Source: Gammaproteobacteria bacterium (GTDB lineage Bacteria; Pseudomonadota; Gammaproteobacteria; JAADGQ01). Taken from it: a stretch of 64,000 bases of DNA. Location of the stretch: assembly GCA_021648145.1 (NCBI GenBank), contig JAKITI010000009.1:1-64000 (forward strand), in the 5' to 3' direction. The notes beneath the pieces are model-generated. The model saw nothing but the letters and a program-made list of their open reading frames with translations, had not been told where the DNA came from and ran no database searches. A program made the translations under genes and the position numbers. This document shows positions 44,271 to 52,398 of this stretch, piece after piece. Position 1 is the stretch's first letter, and every line of letters begins with the position of its first letter.

Positions 44271-46186
44271 CAAGCAACCGCATGAGCCAATAGTTGCTGA
44301 AAAGGGACATGTGACAGCGCACCAAACAGGGGGCTTTTTGTGAGCTTGGCTCGGCTGAGCTTGGGTGAAGTGATGCCACATAAAAATCGGGCTAAAGTAT
44401 GTGAATCATGCAGCAGAGCTGTGTCAGCCTGTAAATCTAATGCTTGTTGCCAGACTCCTTCATCAATGGCAACGGCTGGATGCTGGATATCTTCGGCTGT
44501 TTTACCTTCCAGACACCAAGAGCAATGACCGCAAGGTTGATCCCTCTGATCACCAAAGTGAGTTGCCAGAAAATTGACCTGGCAGCTTTGATGGTGAGTC
44601 AACTCAAGCACTTGTTGCAAACGTTTAATTTCACTATTTTCACGCTGCAAGGCGCGTTGGTGCAGGTCTGTTGCCAGAGCATCGGTCGTCTCTGGGCTTT
44701 TAATCCGCTGATAACGATTACGAAGCCCCGATACTTTGACTTCCAGAAGGTTTTTCTCACTTAAATAATCCAATGCACGAATGATACGATCTCGCGTTGT
44801 ATTGATGGCTTCAGCCGTTTGTTCAAGATCAATATTGAACCAGATTTTTGCTTTTTGTGCCTGCCTGAAAATACTCGCAATAAACTCACGGCGTTCACCT
44901 TCAAAGCGGTTAAGAATCTCGTGTGAACTTTGCAAAGGTTTAAATTGATACGTGGAATAGAAGGGCGTTCCACCTTTCAGGTAACCATCCAGCTCCAGAT
45001 AAGTGAGCAGAGTACGCAAAACCAGCGGACGAATATCATGTGCCGATGAGAGCGTATATTGGCTGACGCTGAACTCATCTTCATGAGAAAATAGCTCAGT
45101 CACCAGGCTCTTGAGTGATACTAGAGAAGGCGTATCGCCGTAGATAAAATTTTCAAGAACATTCAAATCATTTGCACAAACGAAAGTTTCACAGATGGAA
45201 GGCAGCCCATCACGACCCGCACGGCCAATCTCCTGAGCGAAGTTTTCGAGGCTTTTGGGCAGGTTATAGTGATAAACGTAGCGAATATTTGATTTGTCCA
45301 CGCCCATACCAAAAGCGATGGTGGCGACGACGATGCCATCATCAGAGTTCATGAACCAATCTTGTGTATTGCTGCGCTGTTCACTTTTCATACCCGCGTG
45401 ATACGCACGAGCAGGAAAGCCAGCTTGAGCAAGATGTGCTGCAATTTCTTCAGCGGTATGCTGCAAGGTGACATACACAATGGTGGAGCCGTTAGGCTGA
45501 TCCTGTAGATGGGTTAATAGCTGCTGATCTCGGTTTTCATGAGTGGCTGTGGTGGTGAGCACGGTCAAATTCGGGCGATAAAAACCGGTGCACACGGCAT
45601 GTTTTGGGGCGATATCAAAAGCACGGCGGATATCTTCTTGAACGGTAGGTGTGGCCGTCGCGGTTAAAGTGAGCACACGTTTAGCGCCACAGCGTTTGGA
45701 AAATTCGGGTAACTTCAGGTAATCCGGCCGGAAATTATGTCCCCACTCAGAAATACAATGCGCCTCATCAATGGCCAATAGTGCAATAGGCAGTCGCTCA
45801 ATGGTGGCACGAAAACGCTCATTATTAAAACGCTCCGGTGCGACATAAAGCAGGCGTAATGTTCCCGAGCGCGCTTGATTAAGCACCTCATGATATTCAG
45901 TGGCACTCAAGCTGGAATCAAGACGAGCGGCGGCAATACCGCGTTTAACCAAAGCATCAATCTGATCTTTCATCAAAGCGATCAGAGGAGATACCACCAG
46001 TGTAAGCCCCGGCAGCAGCAGTGCGGGCAGTTGATAACATAAGGATTTTCCACCGCCCGTGGGAAATACAGCCAAGGCAGAATGCCCTTGCATTAAATAT
46101 TCAATGACCTCACGTTGGCCTTCATTAAAGTGATCGAAGCCAAAGTGTTGCTGTAATGATTCATCAATGGAAGGGTTGTTTTTCAT
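44270..46186 (-). CDS. recQ: RecQ-family ATP-dependent DNA helicase
   Basis: A 638-residue 3'-5' helicase. Motif I FPTGGGKSLCYQLPA, motif II DEAHCISEWGHNFRPDY, the aromatic-rich loop within it, motif VI QEIGRAGRDG, and a zinc-binding module ending CGHCSWCLEG are all present. No HRDC domain is recognised after the winged helix, so it may belong to a shorter RecQ subgroup. The ATG at 46186 is chosen; the frame stays open to 46408, but that stretch runs through the upstream ligase gene and is not helicase-like. The start overlaps the ligase 3' end by 23 bases. Confidence 0.88.
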   Translation of the reverse strand: MKNNPSIDESLQQHFGFDHFNEGQREVIEYLMQGHSALAVFPTGGGKSLCYQLPALLLPGLTLVVSPLIALMKDQIDALVKRGIAAARLDSSLSATEYHEVLNQARSGTLRLLYVAPERFNNERFRATIERLPIALLAIDEAHCISEWGHNFRPDYLKLPEFSKRCGAKRVLTLTATATPTVQEDIRRAFDIAPKHAVCTGFYRPNLTVLTTTATHENRDQQLLTHLQDQPNGSTIVYVTLQHTAEEIAAHLAQAGFPARAYHAGMKSEQRSNTQDWFMNSDDGIVVATIAFGMGVDKSNIRYVYHYNLPKSLENFAQEIGRAGRDGLPSICETFVCANDLNVLENFIYGDTPSLVSLKSLVTELFSHEDEFSVSQYTLSSAHDIRPLVLRTLLTYLELDGYLKGGTPFYSTYQFKPLQSSHEILNRFEGERREFIASIFRQAQKAKIWFNIDLEQTAEAINTTRDRIIRALDYLSEKNLLEVKVSGLRNRYQRIKSPETTDALATDLHQRALQRENSEIKRLQQVLELTHHQSCQVNFLATHFGDQRDQPCGHCSWCLEGKTAEDIQHPAVAIDEGVWQQALDLQADTALLHDSHTLARFLCGITSPKLSRAKLTKSPLFGALSHVPFQQLLAHAVA

Positions 46187-47039
46187 CGCTCGATAAACTC
46201 CTGATACGTAAAAAGCTGGCAAATCGCGGCAGTCCCTTCGCTGTTTTACCATAATACTTGTAGGTGACCATTGAGCCAATAGGTGGCGCTTCTCTACGTT
46301 GTTGATCTGTAAGCCCTGTGCCGAGGCGAAAGCGTTTGTTGTCTTTTGTTTCAACCAGCAATGCACCGAGCATTCCTGTGTACTTCCCCTTGCCCGGCAG
46401 ATGAGCAATCACGCGTGCCTCTGCATTCTGAAAGGATTTTACTTTCAATAAATCATGGCTGCGACCTGCCAGGTAATAAGAATCTCCTTTATGCAGCATT
46501 AACCCTTCTCCTCCGGCTTTCACCACTCCATCTAGCTTTTTCATTAAAACTTCATGGCTGGAAATTCGAGAGTGTTCGACTAATTGAAGATAAGAGGAGT
46601 CTATTTTTGAAAACAAGGCTTTCAGTTTGTTGATACGATTAGTGAAGGTGACGTTTTTCAGTGGTAGATCAAACACCATGTAACGCACTTTACGCCAATC
46701 GTCGCTGGGTTGATCGTCACGAACGATACTCATTAATTGCTCAAAGCTGTTACGTGAAACCCACAATTCGCCATCCAGCGGTTGTTTTGGAAAACCCGCA
46801 ATAAACCAACTCGGTGCATGGTAGATATTGCCTTTTTTAGATCTCAGTTGCTTGCCATCCCAGTAGGCGCGTACACCATCAAGCTTTTCACTCAACCAGT
46901 ACTCTTTTAAATCCACGCCTTGTTTATAGGTATGTGCCAGAGGAAGTTTAGGCGGCTCTATATCAGCAAAAACTGTTTTAAAATTACAAAAAACCAGTAT
47001 GAAGCTGATGAGTATTAATAATCGAGCCTGTCGTAACAT
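46164..47039 (-). CDS. Periplasmic ATP-dependent DNA ligase (Lig E type)
   Basis: The 291-residue protein has a signal peptide (about 1-25) and a minimal ATP-dependent ligase core: nucleophile Lys52 in EKLDGVRAYWDG (KxDG motif), LDGELW as motif III, VFDLPL, GEGLMLHKG as motif IV, LLKVK as motif V, and an OB-fold domain to the end. Such secreted Lig E enzymes occur in naturally competent or biofilm-forming proteobacteria and may join extracellular or incoming DNA. It has no extra DNA-binding domain, as expected for the group. recQ begins inside its 3' end, which suggests joint expression. Confidence 0.88.
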   Translation of the reverse strand: MLRQARLLILISFILVFCNFKTVFADIEPPKLPLAHTYKQGVDLKEYWLSEKLDGVRAYWDGKQLRSKKGNIYHAPSWFIAGFPKQPLDGELWVSRNSFEQLMSIVRDDQPSDDWRKVRYMVFDLPLKNVTFTNRINKLKALFSKIDSSYLQLVEHSRISSHEVLMKKLDGVVKAGGEGLMLHKGDSYYLAGRSHDLLKVKSFQNAEARVIAHLPGKGKYTGMLGALLVETKDNKRFRLGTGLTDQQRREAPPIGSMVTYKYYGKTAKGLPRFASFLRIRSLSSDEKQPFH

Positions 47040-47214
47040 GAGTTATCATCCTTGATTTAGCACCTGTTAATAAAATATTAGCACGAGCCATGAGCGTCAA
47101 CAATCGACTGACGGGAAAAGGACAGGTAGCGATTTTCCAGTCATCGTGTTACTTTATTGACATTAGTATGCGCAAATAACCTGCTCGCATTAAATTTCGG
47201 GAGAAATCACTTCA

Positions 47215-47865
47215 ATGCACATTTCAGACGGCATTCTTTCCGCTCCCGTTCTAGCGGCTGGCTTTGTTGGCACCGCAGCACTAGCGTATCTGACCATGCG
47301 CAACATGGATATGGATGACGTGCCTAAAATATCAGTCATCACCGCTGTTTTTTTTATCGCGTCACTGATTCATGTGCCCATAGGGCCTAGCAGTATTCAT
47401 TTAATCTTGAATGGTCTCGTGGGCGTTGTTCTTGGATGGCGTGCATTTCCGGCCATCATGCTGGGCATTATTTTACAAACCATTCTTTTTGGTCATGGTG
47501 GTGTCACCGTCATCGGCGTGAACACATTAATGCTCGGTGGTGGCGCATTGATTGCTTATATTGTCTGGCAACAGCGGCATCGTTTCTCATTTAAAAATAA
47601 AGATATTTTATTCGGCGGACTCGCCGGAGGAGTGGCCACAATTTCATCTGGAATCATACTTGCGATCGCACTGCTCACGACTGGTGAAGAGTTCGTCGTC
47701 ACCGCAGGGCTTGCACTGGGAGCTCACGTTCCTGTCATGATTCTTGAAGCGATTGTGACGGGATTTTGCGTTGCTTTTATATTGAAAGCCAAACCTGACT
47801 TACTTGCGGGACAAATCGTGCAAAAACGAACCACTTCACCGGTTAACGCAACGGCTGATTCATAA
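47215..47865 (+). CDS. cbiM: CbiM-type substrate-binding subunit of a cobalt/nickel ECF transporter
   Basis: The 216-residue membrane protein begins MHISDGILS; the N-terminal Met-His-x-x of this family coordinates the metal after removal of nothing but the formyl group, so the start is constrained to this ATG. About six to seven membrane segments follow, with GPSSIHLILNGLVGV and GVNTLMLGGGAL typical of CbiM/NikM. It imports Co2+ or Ni2+ together with CbiQ and CbiO, encoded next. No cbiN or nikN-like gene is present. GGGAG lies 11 bases before the ATG. Confidence 0.9.
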   Translation: MHISDGILSAPVLAAGFVGTAALAYLTMRNMDMDDVPKISVITAVFFIASLIHVPIGPSSIHLILNGLVGVVLGWRAFPAIMLGIILQTILFGHGGVTVIGVNTLMLGGGALIAYIVWQQRHRFSFKNKDILFGGLAGGVATISSGIILAIALLTTGEEFVVTAGLALGAHVPVMILEAIVTGFCVAFILKAKPDLLAGQIVQKRTTSPVNATADS

Positions 47866-47901
47866 ACATTCAACCCGACCCATTAACAGAAGAGACTCAC
47901 A

Positions 47902-48690
47902 GTGCCGCTCGATATTGATCGCTTTGCGCATATAGACTCCCCGTTACAACGGTGGGATCCTCGCTTGAAAATAGCCTCCCTTGGGGTTTTAATTTTTGGC
48001 ATCGCCTTGTTAAAAACACTGCCTCTGGCAGTGATTGCGCTCGGCCTTGCCAGTGTGTTGCTTTGGTCTTCTGCGCTGCCTTATCACTTTATTTCAAATG
48101 GCATTAAATGGATTATTTTCTTTTTACTGCCCTTTTTTTTGATTTTACCTTTCAGTTATCCGGGTGAAGCTGCTTTTCATGTAATCGGCCTGCCTTTTGC
48201 TTGGGAAGGGTTGCGCCTTGCCTCACTTATTTTCATCAAGGCACTGGCCATTGTCATGTGTACTTTTTCTATTTTTGGAACCTCGCGCTTTGATATTTCG
48301 ATGATTGCATTGCAGCATTTGAAATGCCCTAAAATTATCACCCAGATGCTACTTTTTACTTATCGCTATACCTTTGTTTTTCTCGAAGAGATGCGCCGCA
48401 TGCAGCTTGCGATGCAAGCACGAGGTTTTGTGATGAAAACGAATATTTATACCTTAAAAGTGATCGGTAACTTTATTGGCACACTACTCATACGCAGTTT
48501 TGAACGCACCGAACGTGTTTATAAAGCCATGCTATCCAAAGGCTATCAAGGTGAATTTCATTCTTTAGTCAAATTTCAGGCGATACGTAAAGATTACATT
48601 AAAGCCGCAGCCGCACTCAGTATCACCCTGATTCTTGTGATAGGTGATTTTTCAGGTCTTTTTACACCCGCCCTTCAGGGCTGGCTTTAA
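47902..48690 (+). CDS. cbiQ: CbiQ-type transmembrane subunit of the ECF transporter
   Basis: The 262-residue membrane protein is the energy-coupling (T) component linking CbiM to the ATPase. The coupling motif region appears as MQARGF (about 170-175) and SKGYQGEF (about 212-219), the two Ala-Arg-Gly-type helices that contact the ATPase. The start codon is GTG at 47902, with AGAGA upstream. It lies 36 bases after cbiM. Confidence 0.92.
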   Translation: MPLDIDRFAHIDSPLQRWDPRLKIASLGVLIFGIALLKTLPLAVIALGLASVLLWSSALPYHFISNGIKWIIFFLLPFFLILPFSYPGEAAFHVIGLPFAWEGLRLASLIFIKALAIVMCTFSIFGTSRFDISMIALQHLKCPKIITQMLLFTYRYTFVFLEEMRRMQLAMQARGFVMKTNIYTLKVIGNFIGTLLIRSFERTERVYKAMLSKGYQGEFHSLVKFQAIRKDYIKAAAALSITLILVIGDFSGLFTPALQGWL

Positions 48691-48705
48691 TCAAGAGAGA
48701 AAAAC

Positions 48706-49725
48706 GTGTCAGACGATAAATCTTCTATACGAGTCAAAAATGCCTTTTTTAGTTACCCAGACGGTCACGAAGTTCTAAAAGGAATTTCATGTGATATCAA
48801 ACCTGGTGAAAAGGTCGCACTGATTGGCCCCAATGGTGCGGGTAAATCTACGTTTATGAATCTACTCAACGGCATCAATTTAACCACAAAAGGTGAAGTT
48901 TTTATTGATGGAATGAAAGTTGTCAAAAAGAATTTGATACAAATCCGCCGTAAAGTCGGCATTGTATTTCAAGATCCTGATGACCAACTTTTCTGCCCCA
49001 CGGTATTTGATGATGTGGCCTTCGGCCCACTCAATTTAGGTTTGTCTGAAGACGTGATTCGAGAGCGCGTTAAAAGCTCACTTGAAGTCGTTGGACTCGG
49101 GGGCTTTGAAGAACGCTCATCATTTCATCTCTCTTTTGGCGAACGTAAACGCTTAGCGCTGGCAACCGTGCTCTCATACCAACCTGAAATATTGGTCTTC
49201 GATGAACCTTCAACCAATATGGATCCACTGAATCGACGGAAATTAATTGAATGGTTAAAACAATCCGACAACACTATTTTGCTGTGTACTCATGACCTTG
49301 ATATTGCGCTGGAAGTTTGTGATCGCTGCCTAGTGCTTTCAGAAGGACAATTCATTAAAGAAGGCCCCACCTCAGAAATTCTTTATGACCGAAAGCTATT
49401 GGAAGAAAACAAGCTCGAACTGCCGCTTGCATTGATGACCCACGAACTGTTGCATGACATTTTGCATTCTGCAGAAATGGATGAAGAGCACCGCTCAATT
49501 ATTGGCAAGTTTTTGCACTCTCATCGCCATGCTCACGGTGCGGACGGCCATGTGCACTACCACATCCATGCGCATCCACATGAACACGGCCATCTGCACG
49601 ATCACACTAACGCAGAACACTCTCATCACGGAACACATGGGCATGGCGATGATCACCAACACTCCCATGATGATGTAGTGTCTCACTCACACTCAACCAC
49701 CGATAAAAAACAACACGATGCGTGA
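48706..49725 (+). CDS. cbiO: CbiO-type ECF ATPase with a histidine-rich C-terminal tail
   Basis: The 339-residue ABC ATPase has Walker A GPNGAGKST, signature SFGERKRLALA, Walker B ILVFDEPSTNMDP and the switch histidine in CTHDLD. After the normal ATPase end (about 260) comes a tail of about 75 residues containing 25 histidines (HSHRHAHGADGHVHYH and onward), which should bind several Co or Ni ions; it may buffer metal at the transporter or report internal metal. The start is a GTG with AAGAGAG upstream. The gene overlaps the phosphatase gene by eight bases. Confidence 0.94.
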   Translation: MSDDKSSIRVKNAFFSYPDGHEVLKGISCDIKPGEKVALIGPNGAGKSTFMNLLNGINLTTKGEVFIDGMKVVKKNLIQIRRKVGIVFQDPDDQLFCPTVFDDVAFGPLNLGLSEDVIRERVKSSLEVVGLGGFEERSSFHLSFGERKRLALATVLSYQPEILVFDEPSTNMDPLNRRKLIEWLKQSDNTILLCTHDLDIALEVCDRCLVLSEGQFIKEGPTSEILYDRKLLEENKLELPLALMTHELLHDILHSAEMDEEHRSIIGKFLHSHRHAHGADGHVHYHIHAHPHEHGHLHDHTNAEHSHHGTHGHGDDHQHSHDDVVSHSHSTTDKKQHDA

Positions 49726-50347
49726 AACAGAAGATTCAACCCAGCTACTCTTTGTTCGACACGGTACGCCTGACTTCCCTGGAAAACGTATTTACTGTGA
49801 TGGTAAAGAAGATCCCGCTCTAAATGAAAAAGGGTTGAAGGAAGCACAGGCTACGGCGCAACTTCTAAAAGGCTGCGATGCCTCCGCCCTCTATTCCAGC
49901 CCACTCAAGCGCAGCCAAATGACGGCCGCTGAAATTGCAAAAAAAACGGGGCTGGCCATCATCACGCATGAAAAATTGAAAGAGCGAAATTTTGGCATTT
50001 GGGAAGGGCTCTATTTTGATGAAATCGAGAATAATTTTCCCGAAGATTACAAACGCTGGAAACAAAGCCCTGCTTGTTTCAATCCAAAAGGCGGTGAATC
50101 CATTCATGATATGAATCATCGTATCCAACAAGCAATAAATGAAATAATTACTGAAAATTATGGCAAAAAAGTCATTGTCGCCTGCCATGTTGGCCCCATT
50201 CGAGTTGCACTCACCCAAGCCATGAAGATGCCTGTTGAACACTATCGACAACTGCGCATTGACTGTGCCTCTATCAGCCGCATTGATTACGGAGCAACAC
50301 AAAATAATTTTATCTATATGAATGTCACAGCGGAAATAGAATTATAA
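49718..50347 (+). CDS. Histidine phosphatase, probable CobC (alpha-ribazole phosphatase)
   Basis: The 209-residue protein has the phosphoglycerate-mutase/phosphatase signature FVRHGTPD with catalytic His15, the second Arg in SSPLKRSQMTA, ERNFGIWEG and ACHVGPIRVAL. Several phosphatases look alike at this level. Overlap with cbiO puts it in the metal-transport operon, and alpha-ribazole-phosphate dephosphorylation in cobalamin assembly would explain the pairing and favour cobalt as the transported ion. No other B12 gene is in the window. Confidence 0.7.
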   Translation: MRETEDSTQLLFVRHGTPDFPGKRIYCDGKEDPALNEKGLKEAQATAQLLKGCDASALYSSPLKRSQMTAAEIAKKTGLAIITHEKLKERNFGIWEGLYFDEIENNFPEDYKRWKQSPACFNPKGGESIHDMNHRIQQAINEIITENYGKKVIVACHVGPIRVALTQAMKMPVEHYRQLRIDCASISRIDYGATQNNFIYMNVTAEIEL

Positions 50348-50390
50348 AAAACCTGAAAATAAAGCAGCTAAAAGCCAGTTGGAGCATCAA

Positions 50391-51047
50391 ATGATACATA
50401 CTCAAATTTTCATATCCTCCATCACTGTATTGCTGGTCACACTGACATCTTCACTACAGGCCGAAACAATCCGTATCGGCGACTTCAGTCAAGGTGATCT
50501 CAGCGGCTGGGAAGAAAAGTCTTTCGCTGGCAACACCCGCTATCAAATCGCAGACACGACCAAAGGGAAGGTGTTGCGTGCTAGTAGCCAAGGCAGCGCA
50601 TCGGGACTATTCAAGAAGGTCACTATCGACTTAACGAAAACACCATACCTGTATTGGTCGTGGCAGATAGACAACATATTTAGCGGCAATAATGAGCAAA
50701 CCAAGAACGGTGACGATTACCCAGCACGGGTCTATATCGTCGTCTCTGGCGGGCTGTTTTTCTGGCGCACGCGAGCAATAAATTATGTCTGGTCCAGCAA
50801 TCAAACAGTGGGAACAAGCTGGCCCAATGCTTTTACTGACAACGCACTGATGCTCGCCGTGCGCTCGGGAAAAGATGACGATGTAGGCCGCTGGGTGCAA
50901 GAACGCCGTAATGTGCGTGAGGATCTACGCCGCCTTCTTGGCAAAGAGGTCACCCAGATCGATGCTGTGGCAGTAATGACCGATAGCGACAATACTCAAC
51001 AAAGTGTCTCGGCGGCCTACGGTGATATTTATTTCTCCAGCGAATAA
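50391..51047 (+). CDS. Exported DUF3047 family protein
   Basis: A secreted protein of about 218 residues: signal peptide with cleavage after SLQA, then a beta-rich domain with the DUF3047 features YLYWSWQIDNIF, DDYPARVYIVV, INYVWSS and AVAVMTDSDNT. The fold is thought to be carbohydrate-binding-like, but no function is known. The ATG at 50391, with GGAG six bases upstream, is preferred over a TTG at 50379. It follows the phosphatase by 43 bases and converges with surA. Confidence 0.8.
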   Translation: MIHTQIFISSITVLLVTLTSSLQAETIRIGDFSQGDLSGWEEKSFAGNTRYQIADTTKGKVLRASSQGSASGLFKKVTIDLTKTPYLYWSWQIDNIFSGNNEQTKNGDDYPARVYIVVSGGLFFWRTRAINYVWSSNQTVGTSWPNAFTDNALMLAVRSGKDDDVGRWVQERRNVREDLRRLLGKEVTQIDAVAVMTDSDNTQQSVSAAYGDIYFSSE

Positions 51048-51050
51048 CGG

Positions 51051-52367
51051 CTACCGCAACTCAACATACGCTTCATCCCGCAAACGACGCAACCAGGTTT
51101 GATACTCTTCTTCCGCTTTACGCTGTTGTAACAAACGCCGAGCCTGAGAGCGTTTAAACTCTTCGGTATTATTATGAGCTCGTCGATCTAACACTTGTAC
51201 AATATGCCAGCCAAAGCGGGTTTGAAAAGGTTCGCTCACTTCGCCGGGCCTCAAAGAGTCCATCGCTTGTTCAAATGGCGGCACCATCTCACCTGGACTC
51301 GTCCACCCCAATCCACCGCCATCAGATGCAGAGCCTTTATCGTCAGAATTGGAGCGCGCTAATTCAGCAAAATCATCACCAAATAAAATGCGTTCTCGTA
51401 ATTCATCAAGGCGCTTAATAGCACTCTTTTCTGTTTCAATCTCAGAAGTGCTGATCAAAATATGCTGAGCTTTTGTTTGGGTCACCGAGTGCTGCTGTTC
51501 ATTGCGTTGATCTATCAGTTTGATAATGTGAAATCCACTGGGACTGCGCACGACAGAGCTTACATCACCTTTTTTCATTTTAGTCACAATATCTGAAAAC
51601 AGTGTTGGAAGTTGCCCCCCTTCTCGCCAACCTAAATCACCCCCTTCCAGTGCACGCTGGCCATCAGAAGAAGCCACGGCAACTTCTTTGAAGTCAGCCC
51701 CTCCCTTTAACTTTTGCAGAATTTGTTCTGCTTTAAGCTGTGCTTCTTTAACCTCTTCTGGTGAGGCCGCTTCGCTTGTAGCAACCAGAATATGCCCCAG
51801 ATGATACTCATTTCCTGAATCACCCTGTGCCCCAGCGCTGGCAAGGTAATCATTCACTTCTTGCTCGGTGACATTGACCTGGCTCTCAATTTGACGCTGG
51901 CGTAGACGAGTTATGATAATTTCATTGCGAATATCTTCTCGAAATTTTTCAAACTTGAAACCGTCCTCTTCCAGCACATCACGAAATGCCGTTAAAGAGA
52001 GATTGTTTTGTAAGGCAATATTGCTGATCGTACTATTCAGTTGATCATCATCCACTCGAATTCCGGTCTCTTTTGCTAACTGAAGCTGAAGCTGCGTCAT
52101 GATCAGTTGTTCCAGTAACTGTTTACGCAGTATATTGTCTGGTGGTGCTTGTACTTTTTGCTGAGAAAGCTGCTGCTTCATCGCTTTCATCTGGGTTTCC
52201 AGTTCAACAGACGTAATCACTTCACTGTTCACCACAGCAATAATATGATTCAGCGGGATGGCCTTTGCATCAATAGCAGACTCTTTGGCAGAAACTCCGG
52301 CAGCCGAAAAAAAACAGGAAATTCCAACCCAACTCACTAACAAAGCTAATTTTTTTAATTGATTCAT
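51051..52367 (-). CDS. surA: Periplasmic chaperone and peptidyl-prolyl isomerase SurA
   Basis: The 438-residue protein has a signal peptide, an N-terminal chaperone domain (about 35-180), two parvulin-type PpiC domains (EYHLGHILVAT... and TKAQHILISTS...), and a C-terminal helix. It escorts unfolded outer-membrane proteins, especially LptD, to the BAM complex. It follows lptD by 31 bases on the same strand, the conserved lptD-surA unit; pdxA, ksgA and apaGH, which usually follow, are absent. Confidence 0.96.
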   Translation of the reverse strand: MNQLKKLALLVSWVGISCFFSAAGVSAKESAIDAKAIPLNHIIAVVNSEVITSVELETQMKAMKQQLSQQKVQAPPDNILRKQLLEQLIMTQLQLQLAKETGIRVDDDQLNSTISNIALQNNLSLTAFRDVLEEDGFKFEKFREDIRNEIIITRLRQRQIESQVNVTEQEVNDYLASAGAQGDSGNEYHLGHILVATSEAASPEEVKEAQLKAEQILQKLKGGADFKEVAVASSDGQRALEGGDLGWREGGQLPTLFSDIVTKMKKGDVSSVVRSPSGFHIIKLIDQRNEQQHSVTQTKAQHILISTSEIETEKSAIKRLDELRERILFGDDFAELARSNSDDKGSASDGGGLGWTSPGEMVPPFEQAMDSLRPGEVSEPFQTRFGWHIVQVLDRRAHNNTEEFKRSQARRLLQQRKAEEEYQTWLRRLRDEAYVELR

Positions 52368-52398
52368 TTTTTATCTAATACTTACCTGAAAATTTATA

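Noticed and set aside
46187-46408. N-terminal extension of RecQ
   Set aside because: This stretch lies wholly within the ligase gene on the same strand in another frame and does not resemble helicase sequence.
47168-47190. ATGCG/CGCAT inverted repeat upstream of cbiM as a NikR operator
   Set aside because: The arms are only five bases and do not match the NikR half-site GTATGA; too weak to call.
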